This document shows, in pieces, positions 1 to 5,778 of a DNA stretch of 6,765 bases. Each line of letters starts with the position of its first letter. Positions within the stretch are counted from its first letter, which is position 1. Position numbers and translations under genes: made by a program. The notes beneath the pieces are model-generated. The model ran no database searches and was not told the DNA's origin. It saw only the letters and a program-made list of their open reading frames with translations. The DNA lies in the NCBI GenBank assembly GCA_902783085.1, contig CACZPT010000189.1, positions 1 to 6,765 of the forward strand. Reading direction: 5' to 3'. This DNA is from an uncultured Methanobrevibacter sp. GTDB taxonomy: Archaea > Methanobacteriota > Methanobacteria > Methanobacteriales > Methanobacteriaceae.

Positions 1-198
1 AAATTAAATAAATTAAAGAAAAATTAGTAGAAATAAATAGTGAAAATAAGAAAAAAATTCAAAAAAATCTTAAGTTTCTAGCAGTGTAAAAAAACACATA
101 ATGTAATATGTATTAATAGCATACAATATAATTCAATAACAAAATAATCTAATTGAATTATCAAATATAAATTTATAAATCTAATTTGGAGAAAATTA
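1..198. other. AT-rich non-coding region upstream of the metallopeptidase gene
   Basis: No gene can be supported here. The stretch is almost entirely A and T and carries stops in all frames, except for a run of 25 open codons in plus frame 3 (12-86, stop TAA 87-89) that could be the tail of a decayed or upstream gene. It holds a 10-bp inverted repeat (128-137 with 152-161) and a 9-bp direct repeat AATCTAATT (146-154 and 178-186). Several TATA-like strings occur (for example around 124-131, 164-170 and 172-179), so a promoter for the downstream gene must be here, but the composition makes it impossible to pick one by eye. Confidence 0.6.
128..161. repeat. 10-bp perfect inverted repeat, 14-nt spacer
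   Basis: ATAATTCAAT at 128-137 is the exact reverse complement of ATTGAATTAT at 152-161. It lies 38 to 71 bases before the start codon of the metallopeptidase gene, so it could be a regulator binding site or a weak hairpin in the leader. In DNA this AT-rich a 10-bp match can arise by chance, so no function is claimed. Confidence 0.4.
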
Positions 199-858
199 AT
201 GAAAATTAATAATATTGAAATTGAAATAAATCGTAAAAATATTAAAAATATTTATTTAAAAATAATCCCCCCAGATGGGAAAGTTACACTTTCAGTTCCC
301 AAGCATCTTTGCGATAGTGAGATAGAAAAATTTATTGAAACTAAAATGGACTGGATTTTAAAAAAAAGAGAGATAGTAATAAATAACGAATATCAACCAA
401 AGTTAAAATATTTAAATGGTGAAAAACACCTTTTATGGGGAAAAGAATATGAATTACAGTTAATCAAAAACAATACTGTAAAAAAAGCTTTTGTTAATGA
501 AAACACCATTTATTTACCTGTAAGTAAACGAAGCAAACTTCAAAATCGCCAAAAAACATTGAACGAATTTTATAGAAGTGAAGTTAAAAAAGAAATATCT
601 GAGATTTTTGAAAAATGTGTTGAAAAAGTTGGTTCAAGACCAAGTGAAGTTAAAGTAAGAAAAATGAAAAACTGGGGAAATTGTCGGCAAGATAAAATTA
701 TCACACTTAATTTAAATCTTGCAAAAAAGCCAAAAATATTTTTAGAATATGTATTTATTCATGAATTATGTCATTTAATTGAATTTAATCATGGAGATAA
801 CTTTAAAAAATTAATGGATAAAAATTGTCCGAAATGGCGAGAAATAAAAAAATTATAG
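199..858 (+). CDS. YgjP-like (DUF45) zinc metallopeptidase domain protein
   Basis: A 219-residue protein with the layout of the YgjP/DUF45 family (SprT- and M48-like metal-dependent hydrolases). The N-terminal half (about 1-110) is a lysine-rich beta domain. The C-terminal half has the signature KNWGNC at 157-162 (the family usually shows a W-G-S/N-C motif) and the zinc site HELCH at 188-192. His188 and His192 should be metal ligands, Glu189 the catalytic base, and His198 in EFNHGDNF the third ligand. There is no signal peptide or membrane segment, so it is probably cytoplasmic. The start is supported by GGAGA at 188-192, six bases before the ATG. It is the only plus-strand gene and is visibly richer in AAA/AAT codons than the minus-strand cluster, which hints at an accessory origin. 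The natural substrate is unknown; family members often accompany restriction-modification genes, but none is visible here. Confidence 0.85.
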   Translation: MKINNIEIEINRKNIKNIYLKIIPPDGKVTLSVPKHLCDSEIEKFIETKMDWILKKREIVINNEYQPKLKYLNGEKHLLWGKEYELQLIKNNTVKKAFVNENTIYLPVSKRSKLQNRQKTLNEFYRSEVKKEISEIFEKCVEKVGSRPSEVKVRKMKNWGNCRQDKIITLNLNLAKKPKIFLEYVFIHELCHLIEFNHGDNFKKLMDKNCPKWREIKKL

Positions 859-863
859 TTTAT

Positions 864-891
864 TAAAAATAAAAAAAGGAGATTATTCTCC
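864..891 (-). terminator. Hairpin plus T-tract terminator at the end of the atwA cluster
   Basis: Read on the minus strand, GGAGA-ATAA-TCTCC (891 to 878) forms a 5-bp stem with a 4-nt loop and is followed at once by seven T, one A and five T (877 to 865). Archaeal RNA polymerase terminates at U-tracts even without a hairpin, so this is a good terminator for the minus-strand cluster. The loop contains the atwA stop codon. On the plus strand the same stem is followed only by CCTTTT, so it would be a weaker terminator for the convergent metallopeptidase gene. Confidence 0.65.
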
Positions 892-2487
892 CCTTTTAAG
901 CATATCTTCTTTTTCATCAGGAGTTAATTGTTTTACAATCTCTTCAGGAGTTCCAATATCCAATATTTTTCCTCCCCTCATTAAAGCAGCCCTATCACAA
1001 ACATCTAAAACAAAGTCCATATCGTGAGAAATGATAATGAATGTTTGTTCTAGTTCAGTACGAGCTTTTAAAATTGAATCAGTTACAACAACACGAGTTA
1101 CAGGATCCATTGTTCCTGTTGGCTCATCCAATACGATAAGGTTTGGTTCTTTAATCAATACTTGCGCAAGAGCAACCCTATGTTTTTCTCCAACACTCAA
1201 TTCATCAGGATATTTATCTAAAATCCCTTCAGCAGTAGTATCACTGAATCCTACAGTTGTAAGTGAATGAATAGCTTTAATTTTTGCAAATTCTGCAGGT
1301 AATTCTAAACTAATTGCATCAGTTAAATTTCCTAAAATAGTTCTATGAGGATATAAAGAGTATTCCTGATGTAATAAACCAATATAAGGCATTATACGAC
1401 CCCTATTAAGAGGACCAACTTTAGTCATGTCAACCCATTCATCTTCTCCAAGTTTAATTTCTATTTTACCGCTACTTGGATCAGTCAAACCCATCAACAT
1501 TCTAGTGGTTGTTGTTTTACCAGACCCGCTTAAACCAACAAGCCCGAAGATTTCTTCTTTGTTAATTGTTAAGCTAACACCATCAACTGCTTTAATTACA
1601 CCTCTTTCAATGGAATAATAATGTTTTTTAACATCTTCTAAAACAACTTCAGGTTCACCGAATTCAGGAATTTCTGGTTTTTCTGGAATCGGTACAGTTG
1701 CCATAAAATCATTAACAACAATGTCTGGCTCGCCTTCTTGTTTAATTTCACCATCTTCTAACCATATAACTCTATCAGCAAGTTCTGTCATTACTTCTGG
1801 CCAGTGAGATGTAATTAACATAGTAATGCCTACATCTTTTACACCTTCTTTTAATGTGTTGTGAAGTTTTACTGCAGTTTGAGGGTCTAGAGTACCTGTC
1901 GGTTCATCAGCTAAGAATGTCATTGGATTTTTAGCAAGTTGCCTTGCAAGTACAACCCTTTGTTTTTCTCCACCACTTAAATCACGTGCAATATGAGTGA
2001 TTCTATGGTTCATTTGAACCATTTCTAACAATTCTAGAGCCCAGTAGATTTTTTCTTCATAATCTCCACCATCACCCATTGCTCTTAAAACATTTTCAAT
2101 TACAGTTTCTTCATCATATAATGCGAAGTTACGTTGTAACATGATGGAAATTCTTCTTTTGATTGCTGAAAATAATTTTCTATCACAATTAAAAAAGTCT
2201 ACTTCTTGAACAGTTAATTCATGACCACATCCACAAACTTGACCCGCATGTGATGGTGGTTCAATTGTTAAACAATCAGGACAAACAGCAACATTAATCA
2301 ATACTTTACCGCCATCAGGTTTATAATCTAATGTTCCCCTAAGCATATTGATTAAAACAGATTTTCCACTACCACTACGACCCAAAATTCCTAAAGTCTC
2401 ACCTTCGTCAATTGTCAAGTCAATATCTTTAAGAACATCCACACCATTGAAAGTTTTTGTAATATTCTTAAGAGTAATAAAATTCAT
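883..2487 (-). CDS. atwA: Methyl-coenzyme M reductase activation protein, component A2 (double ABC ATPase)
   Basis: Component A2 takes part in the ATP-dependent reductive activation of the nickel cofactor F430 in methyl-CoM reductase, in the cytoplasm. The 534-residue protein carries two ABC ATPase domains in tandem and no membrane segments. Domain 1 has Walker A GRSGSGKS (36-43), signature LSGGE (170-174), Walker B ending LADEP (192-196) and H-loop His228. Domain 2 has GLSGSGKT (318-325), an altered signature LSVGE (430-434), LIVLDEP (450-456) and His488. Between Walker A1 and signature 1 lies a cysteine insertion, CPDC (69-72) and CGC (85-87), likely a zinc or metal knuckle. I chose the ATG at 2487 because AGGTGA (2497-2492) lies four bases upstream; the in-frame ATG at 2505 would put that site inside the gene. 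It ends in a terminator. A paralogous A2-like ABC protein is the main alternative. Confidence 0.9.
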   Translation of the reverse strand: MNFITLKNITKTFNGVDVLKDIDLTIDEGETLGILGRSGSGKSVLINMLRGTLDYKPDGGKVLINVAVCPDCLTIEPPSHAGQVCGCGHELTVQEVDFFNCDRKLFSAIKRRISIMLQRNFALYDEETVIENVLRAMGDGGDYEEKIYWALELLEMVQMNHRITHIARDLSGGEKQRVVLARQLAKNPMTFLADEPTGTLDPQTAVKLHNTLKEGVKDVGITMLITSHWPEVMTELADRVIWLEDGEIKQEGEPDIVVNDFMATVPIPEKPEIPEFGEPEVVLEDVKKHYYSIERGVIKAVDGVSLTINKEEIFGLVGLSGSGKTTTTRMLMGLTDPSSGKIEIKLGEDEWVDMTKVGPLNRGRIMPYIGLLHQEYSLYPHRTILGNLTDAISLELPAEFAKIKAIHSLTTVGFSDTTAEGILDKYPDELSVGEKHRVALAQVLIKEPNLIVLDEPTGTMDPVTRVVVTDSILKARTELEQTFIIISHDMDFVLDVCDRAALMRGGKILDIGTPEEIVKQLTPDEKEDMLKRGE

Positions 2488-2491
2488 ACAT

Positions 2492-2497
2492 TCACCT
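2492..2497 (-). promoter_or_regulatory. Ribosome binding site that fixes the atwA start
   Basis: AGGTGA on the minus strand matches the archaeal anti-Shine-Dalgarno sequence well and stands four bases before the ATG at 2487-2485. The alternative ATG at 2505-2503 has only A and T in front of it. Confidence 0.7.
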
Positions 2498-2504
2498 ATT
2501 TTCA

Positions 2505-2535
2505 TATATTAATTATAACTTTATTTTAAAATATT
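2505..2535 (-). promoter_or_regulatory. Possible atwA promoter region (TATA-like)
   Basis: The 63-bp gap before atwA is the longest in the minus-strand cluster and contains ATTTTAAAAT (2532-2523) followed by TTATAATTAATATAT. A TATA box at about 2523-2532 would place initiation near 2500, giving a short leader that still includes the AGGTGA site. The composition is so AT-rich that this is only a candidate; atwA could equally be read from upstream genes. Confidence 0.25.
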
Positions 2536-2550
2536 AATAACATTTTTGTT

Positions 2551-3282
2551 TTAATATTTGGAAATATCACAATTTAAAACACCAGAAATGACTGCTCTTG
2601 CTATTGAAAAACCATAAACTCCACAGTTAGCCATTTTTTCTATTTTATCTTCACAATCAATAGAATTATTGCCTATTACCTTAATATTTGTATTATCACA
2701 AACATTTTTTATTAGTTTATAATCAGCATCAAAGATACCTGGTTTCATTGCATCAATATGTAAATAATCTGCACCTGATTATTCGATAATATCGGCAATT
2801 TCTAAAGTATCGATTCCTAAAACATTTCCTCTAATTTTAACTGATACTTTAGATTTGGACTTATCAGCTATTTGAGATATAAATTCAGCAAAATCATCTC
2901 TTTTTAACATTTCTTGACCACAACCAATAGCTAAAATTTCATCTTGACGGCAATGACAGTTAACTTCAATAATATCTAAACCTTTAATCTTTGAAGTTTC
3001 AATTATTGGTTCTGGGATTGATGAGCGAACATTTGCTGATACAAGTACCTCTTTTTTAAAATCTTTAATTGAATTAACTTCTTTTTCGATGTGGGGGATA
3101 ATTTCATCCATTTGGAAGTGAAATTCTTTTCTTCCCCGTTCAATAATTTTTTGGGATGCTTCAATTGTTTTTAAATCAAGACTATAACCACCCAAAGTAA
3201 CTACATCAAAACCATATGGAATAATTTTTTTTAAAAATTCTGCATCTGTTATTCCAGCCATTGGTGCAGCAACTTTAAGTAT
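2551..3282 (-). pseudogene. nifR3/Dus-like TIM-barrel protein, interrupted by an in-frame TAA
   Basis: The conceptual product resembles the archaeal nifR3-related TIM-barrel family (MJ0144-like), relatives of flavin-dependent tRNA-dihydrouridine synthases. From codon 1 at 3282 it would be 243 codons plus stop. It begins KVAAPMAGITD, the Dus-like N-terminal motif, then EVNCHCRQDE with a cysteine where Dus enzymes keep the catalytic one, KVSVKIR, and, after the lesion, YLHIDAMKPG, IGNNSI and SIARAV, matching the FMN-phosphate side of the barrel. Codon 168 is TAA (2781-2779), with the same frame continuing to TAA at 2551. The probable start position, 11 bases after the gch3 stop and 7 bases after GGGGGA, reads ATA rather than ATG; the first ATG (3261) falls inside the conserved motif and has no ribosome site. 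Neither half alone would make a barrel. Sequencing error or readthrough remains possible. The family next to gch3 recalls the MJ0144-MJ0145 pair. Confidence 0.75.
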
Positions 3283-3288
3283 TTAAAA

Positions 3289-3294
3289 TCCCCC
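3289..3294 (-). promoter_or_regulatory. Ribosome binding site of the nifR3-like gene, pointing at an ATA codon
   Basis: GGGGGA on the minus strand overlaps the last base of the gch3 stop codon and sits 7 bases before the ATA at 3282-3280. The same arrangement, a TAG stop merging into a G run that serves the next gene, is seen between cofE and cofD. The nearest ATG in frame is 27 bases beyond the site, too far. Confidence 0.45.
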
Positions 3295-4055
3295 TAATAC
3301 TTTTTTTCGATTACCCAGGTCCATGGTTCATTATCACGGTCACGGATTTCTTCAAGACCTAAATCCGCCATATATGCTGCATCTTCAGCATTTTTCCCTC
3401 TTCCAATACCTGCTTTAAGTTCAATTCCGATTTCATTATCAATTTCAACAAGAATATTTTTAATTTCTTCTTCAGATAATCCATTACATGGAGACATGAA
3501 ATTATCCCCACCAATGAAAAACAATAATGCTCCTTTTTTAATTAATTTGGTCATTAAATAATGTTGAGCTTTATTAACCATAAAACTTGTATCAAAAGCA
3601 GATTCTATATCTGTTAATGTTTCAGTTACACTATTAATATCGATATGTGCAGCTTGAACAAAACTATCTTCACTATCAACCAAACTATCAATAGCTAAAA
3701 TTTCTTTTCTAACACTTGATTGTGCTCCGCCTTTTTCTTGAAGAGCAATAGTAGCTAATTTTTGAGCTTCGTGAGGAGTTTCAGCTGCTCCAACACCCAT
3801 ACTAATAGTAATAGGATATCTATTTCTAATTGATCTTTGTATTCTTAAATGATCCTCTTCATCTAATCCATTAGAGATAGCAAGTAAATTATCAAATCTT
3901 GTAAAGAAAACTAATCCTTTCTTATTTCCAAATTGTTGATTTAAATCAGCATATAAATTCGCTTGTAACATTTGTAAATCCGATTCAGTACGTGGTCTTG
4001 GAGTTACTGTCCACGGCCCGTAGTTATCAATTTGTATCAAAGTCATTTGTATCAT
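3294..4055 (-). CDS. gch3: GTP cyclohydrolase III (archaeal)
   Basis: The enzyme (also called ArfA) converts GTP to the formylaminopyrimidine nucleotide FAPy, the first committed step towards riboflavin and the deazaflavin FO in archaea; it is magnesium-dependent and cytoplasmic. The 253-residue product matches the M. jannaschii protein family closely: N-terminal MIQMTLIQIDNYGPWTVTP (1-19), FFTRFDN (50-56), RNRYPITISMGV (78-89), AAHIDINSVTETLTD (135-149) and FFIGGDNF (179-186). FFTRFDN and FFIGGDNF are the equivalent hairpins of two palm-like halves. The length is close to the family's usual 250-270. The start ATG follows GGCGG (4067-4063) by 7 bases and its MIQ beginning fits the family; a second ATG immediately before it reads ATG-TAA. 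It lies 13 bp after cofD, and its substrate GTP derives from the IMP made by PurO in the same cluster. Confidence 0.95.
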   Translation of the reverse strand: MIQMTLIQIDNYGPWTVTPRPRTESDLQMLQANLYADLNQQFGNKKGLVFFTRFDNLLAISNGLDEEDHLRIQRSIRNRYPITISMGVGAAETPHEAQKLATIALQEKGGAQSSVRKEILAIDSLVDSEDSFVQAAHIDINSVTETLTDIESAFDTSFMVNKAQHYLMTKLIKKGALLFFIGGDNFMSPCNGLSEEEIKNILVEIDNEIGIELKAGIGRGKNAEDAAYMADLGLEEIRDRDNEPWTWVIEKKY

Positions 4056-4068
4056 TACATAACCGCCT

Positions 4069-4974
4069 TTATAAAATACCCTCTAAAATAATTTTTGCCA
4101 AATTTTTTTTGGCATCCAAATTATTCATTATTGTATTTGTAATTGTTACCTTATTAATAATATCATTTAATTTATCTTTCATAGCAATATCTTTTTGGTC
4201 GATAACAATATTATCTAGGAAATCTTCGTAAAGTTTTGCAATGCCAACTGATGAAACCTCAATTCCTAAAGCCTTCATAAATTTAGAAGCTGGCCCTGAA
4301 ACAGAATCATTTCCAATTATTGGTGATACTGCTATAACATGAGTATTTTTCAGTGCATCACGAACACCATCTAAAGATAATATTGGTGAGATTGAAGTAA
4401 TTGGATTAGATGGTCCAATAATAACACATTTTGAATTATTAATAGCTTCAATGATTCCTGAAGCAGGTTTTACTTTAGAAAATTTTACATCCAATACTTC
4501 CGGTTGTGAAGCATGTTTTATTAAAAAATCATGAAAATCCAATTCGCCAATATCCGTTATTATTTTAATATCTGAATTTTCGTTACTCATTGGAATGATT
4601 TTTGAATCAATACCCATATGTTGTCTTTGAATATCAACAGATTCCTGAAGTGAATGATTTTGCATTAAAAGAGTTTTTTGTATTTTGGTAGCTCTGTCAA
4701 TATCTCCAATTCTAAGTAACTCAGGGCTTCCTAATTCTTCAAGTCTTTCATGAGTAGTAAAAGTATCATTTTTAACACCATACCATGTCTCATCATTTAT
4801 TATATCCGACATTGTATATAATACAGTATCTATATCTGCTGAGACATAAACTCCTGAAAAATAATCATTTTCTAGAGTATTTACAATAATAGTCAAATCT
4901 TTAGGGTCAACAATTTCTTTAATCCCTTGCAGTAATTTTGGAGTCCCTGTACCTCCAGATAAAACAGTAATCAT
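4069..4974 (-). CDS. cofD: 2-phospho-L-lactate transferase (F420 biosynthesis)
   Basis: CofD joins a phospholactyl group, from lactyl-2-diphospho-5'-guanosine, to FO to give F420-0, in the cytoplasm. From the chosen start the protein has 301 residues. Diagnostic segments are the N-terminal nucleotide-binding loop MITVLSGGTGTPKLLQG (1-17), VNTLENDYFSGVYVSADIDT (31-50), which carries the family's NT...D.DTV pattern, GPSNPITSISPIL (187-199) and SPIIGNDSVSGPASKFMKALG with Gly237 at its end. Position 46 is Ala where many CofD proteins have Pro before D.DTV. I chose the ATG at 4974 because family members start at the glycine-rich strand and AGGGG (4983-4979) lies four bases upstream; the in-frame ATG at 5001 adds nine residues and overlaps cofE. 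It follows cofE by 7 bp, so the two are probably translationally coupled. Confidence 0.94.
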   Translation of the reverse strand: MITVLSGGTGTPKLLQGIKEIVDPKDLTIIVNTLENDYFSGVYVSADIDTVLYTMSDIINDETWYGVKNDTFTTHERLEELGSPELLRIGDIDRATKIQKTLLMQNHSLQESVDIQRQHMGIDSKIIPMSNENSDIKIITDIGELDFHDFLIKHASQPEVLDVKFSKVKPASGIIEAINNSKCVIIGPSNPITSISPILSLDGVRDALKNTHVIAVSPIIGNDSVSGPASKFMKALGIEVSSVGIAKLYEDFLDNIVIDQKDIAMKDKLNDIINKVTITNTIMNNLDAKKNLAKIILEGIL

Positions 4975-4978
4975 AATA

Positions 4979-4983
4979 CCCCT
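4979..4983 (-). promoter_or_regulatory. Ribosome binding site that decides the cofD start
   Basis: AGGGG on the minus strand overlaps the cofE TAG stop and stands four bases before the ATG at 4974. It supports this start over the ATG at 5001, which lies inside cofE. Confidence 0.5.
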
Positions 4984-5746
4984 ACTTTCTAAAAACATCA
5001 AATTCTTTTGGTCTAATTAAAGGATTTATATTTGATTTTTTATTTCTTAATGCATCAAATCCGTAAAAACCAGATATAATAACAACAGGCAAACCCTCAT
5101 CTGCTTGCCCCATTATTAAAGAAGCGGCACTAGCTAACTCATCAGCCGTTGCAACTTCAGTAGTTTCTAATTCACGCCCATATAAATCTTTTTCACCAAC
5201 ACGAACCCATAATGGTTCAATACCAGAACAAGCAATAGCTGTGCCGATAGCACCTACCCTAAAAGCTCTTCCTTGAGTATCAGTTATAATAACAGCCAAA
5301 TCTTTATTAAATTCATCTTCAAGATATTGTCTAATTTCAGTTGCGGATTTATCAGGATTGTCCGGAACAGGTGTTGCAAGGCCATCTTCAACATTAGATT
5401 CATCAATAGCCGCATTTGCACAGACAAAACCGTGTTTTGTTTCTGTTATAATAAAATTAGGGCCGACTTCAACAACTTCATTAGAATTTTGAAGAATGAC
5501 TTCAACAAGCTTTGGATCTTTTTTACAAATTTTGGCTAATTCTATTGCTTTTTGAGAAGCGTTAATTTTATTTAAGTCAATAATATTTCCTTCAGCTTTT
5601 GAAATTAATGTTTCAGCTATTAATATAATATCCCCATCCTGAATATCATATTTTTGCTTTAAGATAGCTTCTTTAATAATTTCAGAAATATTATCCCCAG
5701 ATTTAACTAATGGAATACCTTCTAGACCAATTAAATTAATATGCAT
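4982..5746 (-). CDS. cofE: Coenzyme F420-0:L-glutamate ligase
   Basis: CofE adds L-glutamates to F420-0 with GTP hydrolysis, giving F420-1 and F420-2 in methanogens. The 254-residue length is that of the stand-alone archaeal enzyme; it lacks the extra nitroreductase-like domain of actinobacterial FbiB. Visible family blocks are AETLISKAEGN (44-54), HGFVCANAAIDESN (105-118), PDNPDKSATEIR (128-139), ITDTQGRAFRVGAIGTAIA (154-172), the D-YGREL block (187-192) and ADEGLPVVIISG (215-226). Asp, Glu and Lys side chains in these blocks bind the metal ions and GTP in the family. The ATG at 5746 has a weak GATGAT site just upstream, preceded by a T9-A-T9 tract that separates it from purO by 32 bp. It lies directly ahead of cofD, which makes its substrate. 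Confidence 0.95.
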   Translation of the reverse strand: MHINLIGLEGIPLVKSGDNISEIIKEAILKQKYDIQDGDIILIAETLISKAEGNIIDLNKINASQKAIELAKICKKDPKLVEVILQNSNEVVEVGPNFIITETKHGFVCANAAIDESNVEDGLATPVPDNPDKSATEIRQYLEDEFNKDLAVIITDTQGRAFRVGAIGTAIACSGIEPLWVRVGEKDLYGRELETTEVATADELASAASLIMGQADEGLPVVIISGFYGFDALRNKKSNINPLIRPKEFDVFRK

Positions 5747-5756
5747 AATATCATCT

Positions 5757-5778
5757 TAAAAAAAAATAAAAAAAAAGA
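5757..5778 (-). terminator. T9-A-T9 tract between purO and cofE
   Basis: Right after the purO stop the minus strand reads TC, nine T, one A and nine T (5776-5768, 5767, 5766-5758), then AAGATGAT and the cofE start. Poly-U tracts of this length are efficient terminators in archaea and need no hairpin. It may end transcripts of the exbD-like gene and purO or act as a partial terminator ahead of the F420 genes. No clear TATA box is visible between it and cofE. Confidence 0.5.

Noticed and set aside
172..179. TTTATAAA as the TATA box of the metallopeptidase gene
   Set aside because: A TATA box here would start transcription at about the ATG itself, leaving out the good GGAGA site at 188-192, so an element further upstream is more likely.
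1031..1618. Two plus-strand open frames (1031-1270 and 1427-1618) opposite atwA
   Set aside because: They are antisense to well-conserved ABC ATPase motifs, have no ribosome binding site, and encode low-complexity Ser/Val-rich peptides typical of shadow frames.
2488..2505. Six-residue upstream extension of AtwA starting at the ATG at 2505
   Set aside because: The strong AGGTGA site lies inside this extension and serves the ATG at 2487; nothing resembling a ribosome site precedes 2505.
2551..2748. A separate 65-codon gene starting at 2748
   Set aside because: It is the C-terminal part of the nifR3-like barrel in the same frame as the upstream part; it has no ribosome binding site of its own, and the family sequence continues upstream of its ATG to the TAA.
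2779..2781. Recoding of the internal stop as pyrrolysine or selenocysteine
   Set aside because: Pyrrolysine uses TAG and selenocysteine TGA; this codon is TAA, and no recoding hairpin is apparent.
3992..4231. Plus-strand open frame of 79 codons across the gch3/cofD junction
   Set aside because: It is antisense to the start of gch3 and the end of cofD; its hydrophobic look comes from the complement of Asp/Asn/Lys-rich codons.
4975..5001. Nine-residue upstream extension of CofD starting at 5001
   Set aside because: It overlaps the end of cofE and lacks homology to the family, which begins at MITVLSGGTGTPK; a ribosome site precedes the ATG at 4974.
5273..5539. Plus-strand open frame of 88 codons inside cofE
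   Set aside because: It is antisense to conserved CofE blocks, rich in Phe/Ile/Asn/Cys as expected of a shadow frame, and resembles no family I know.
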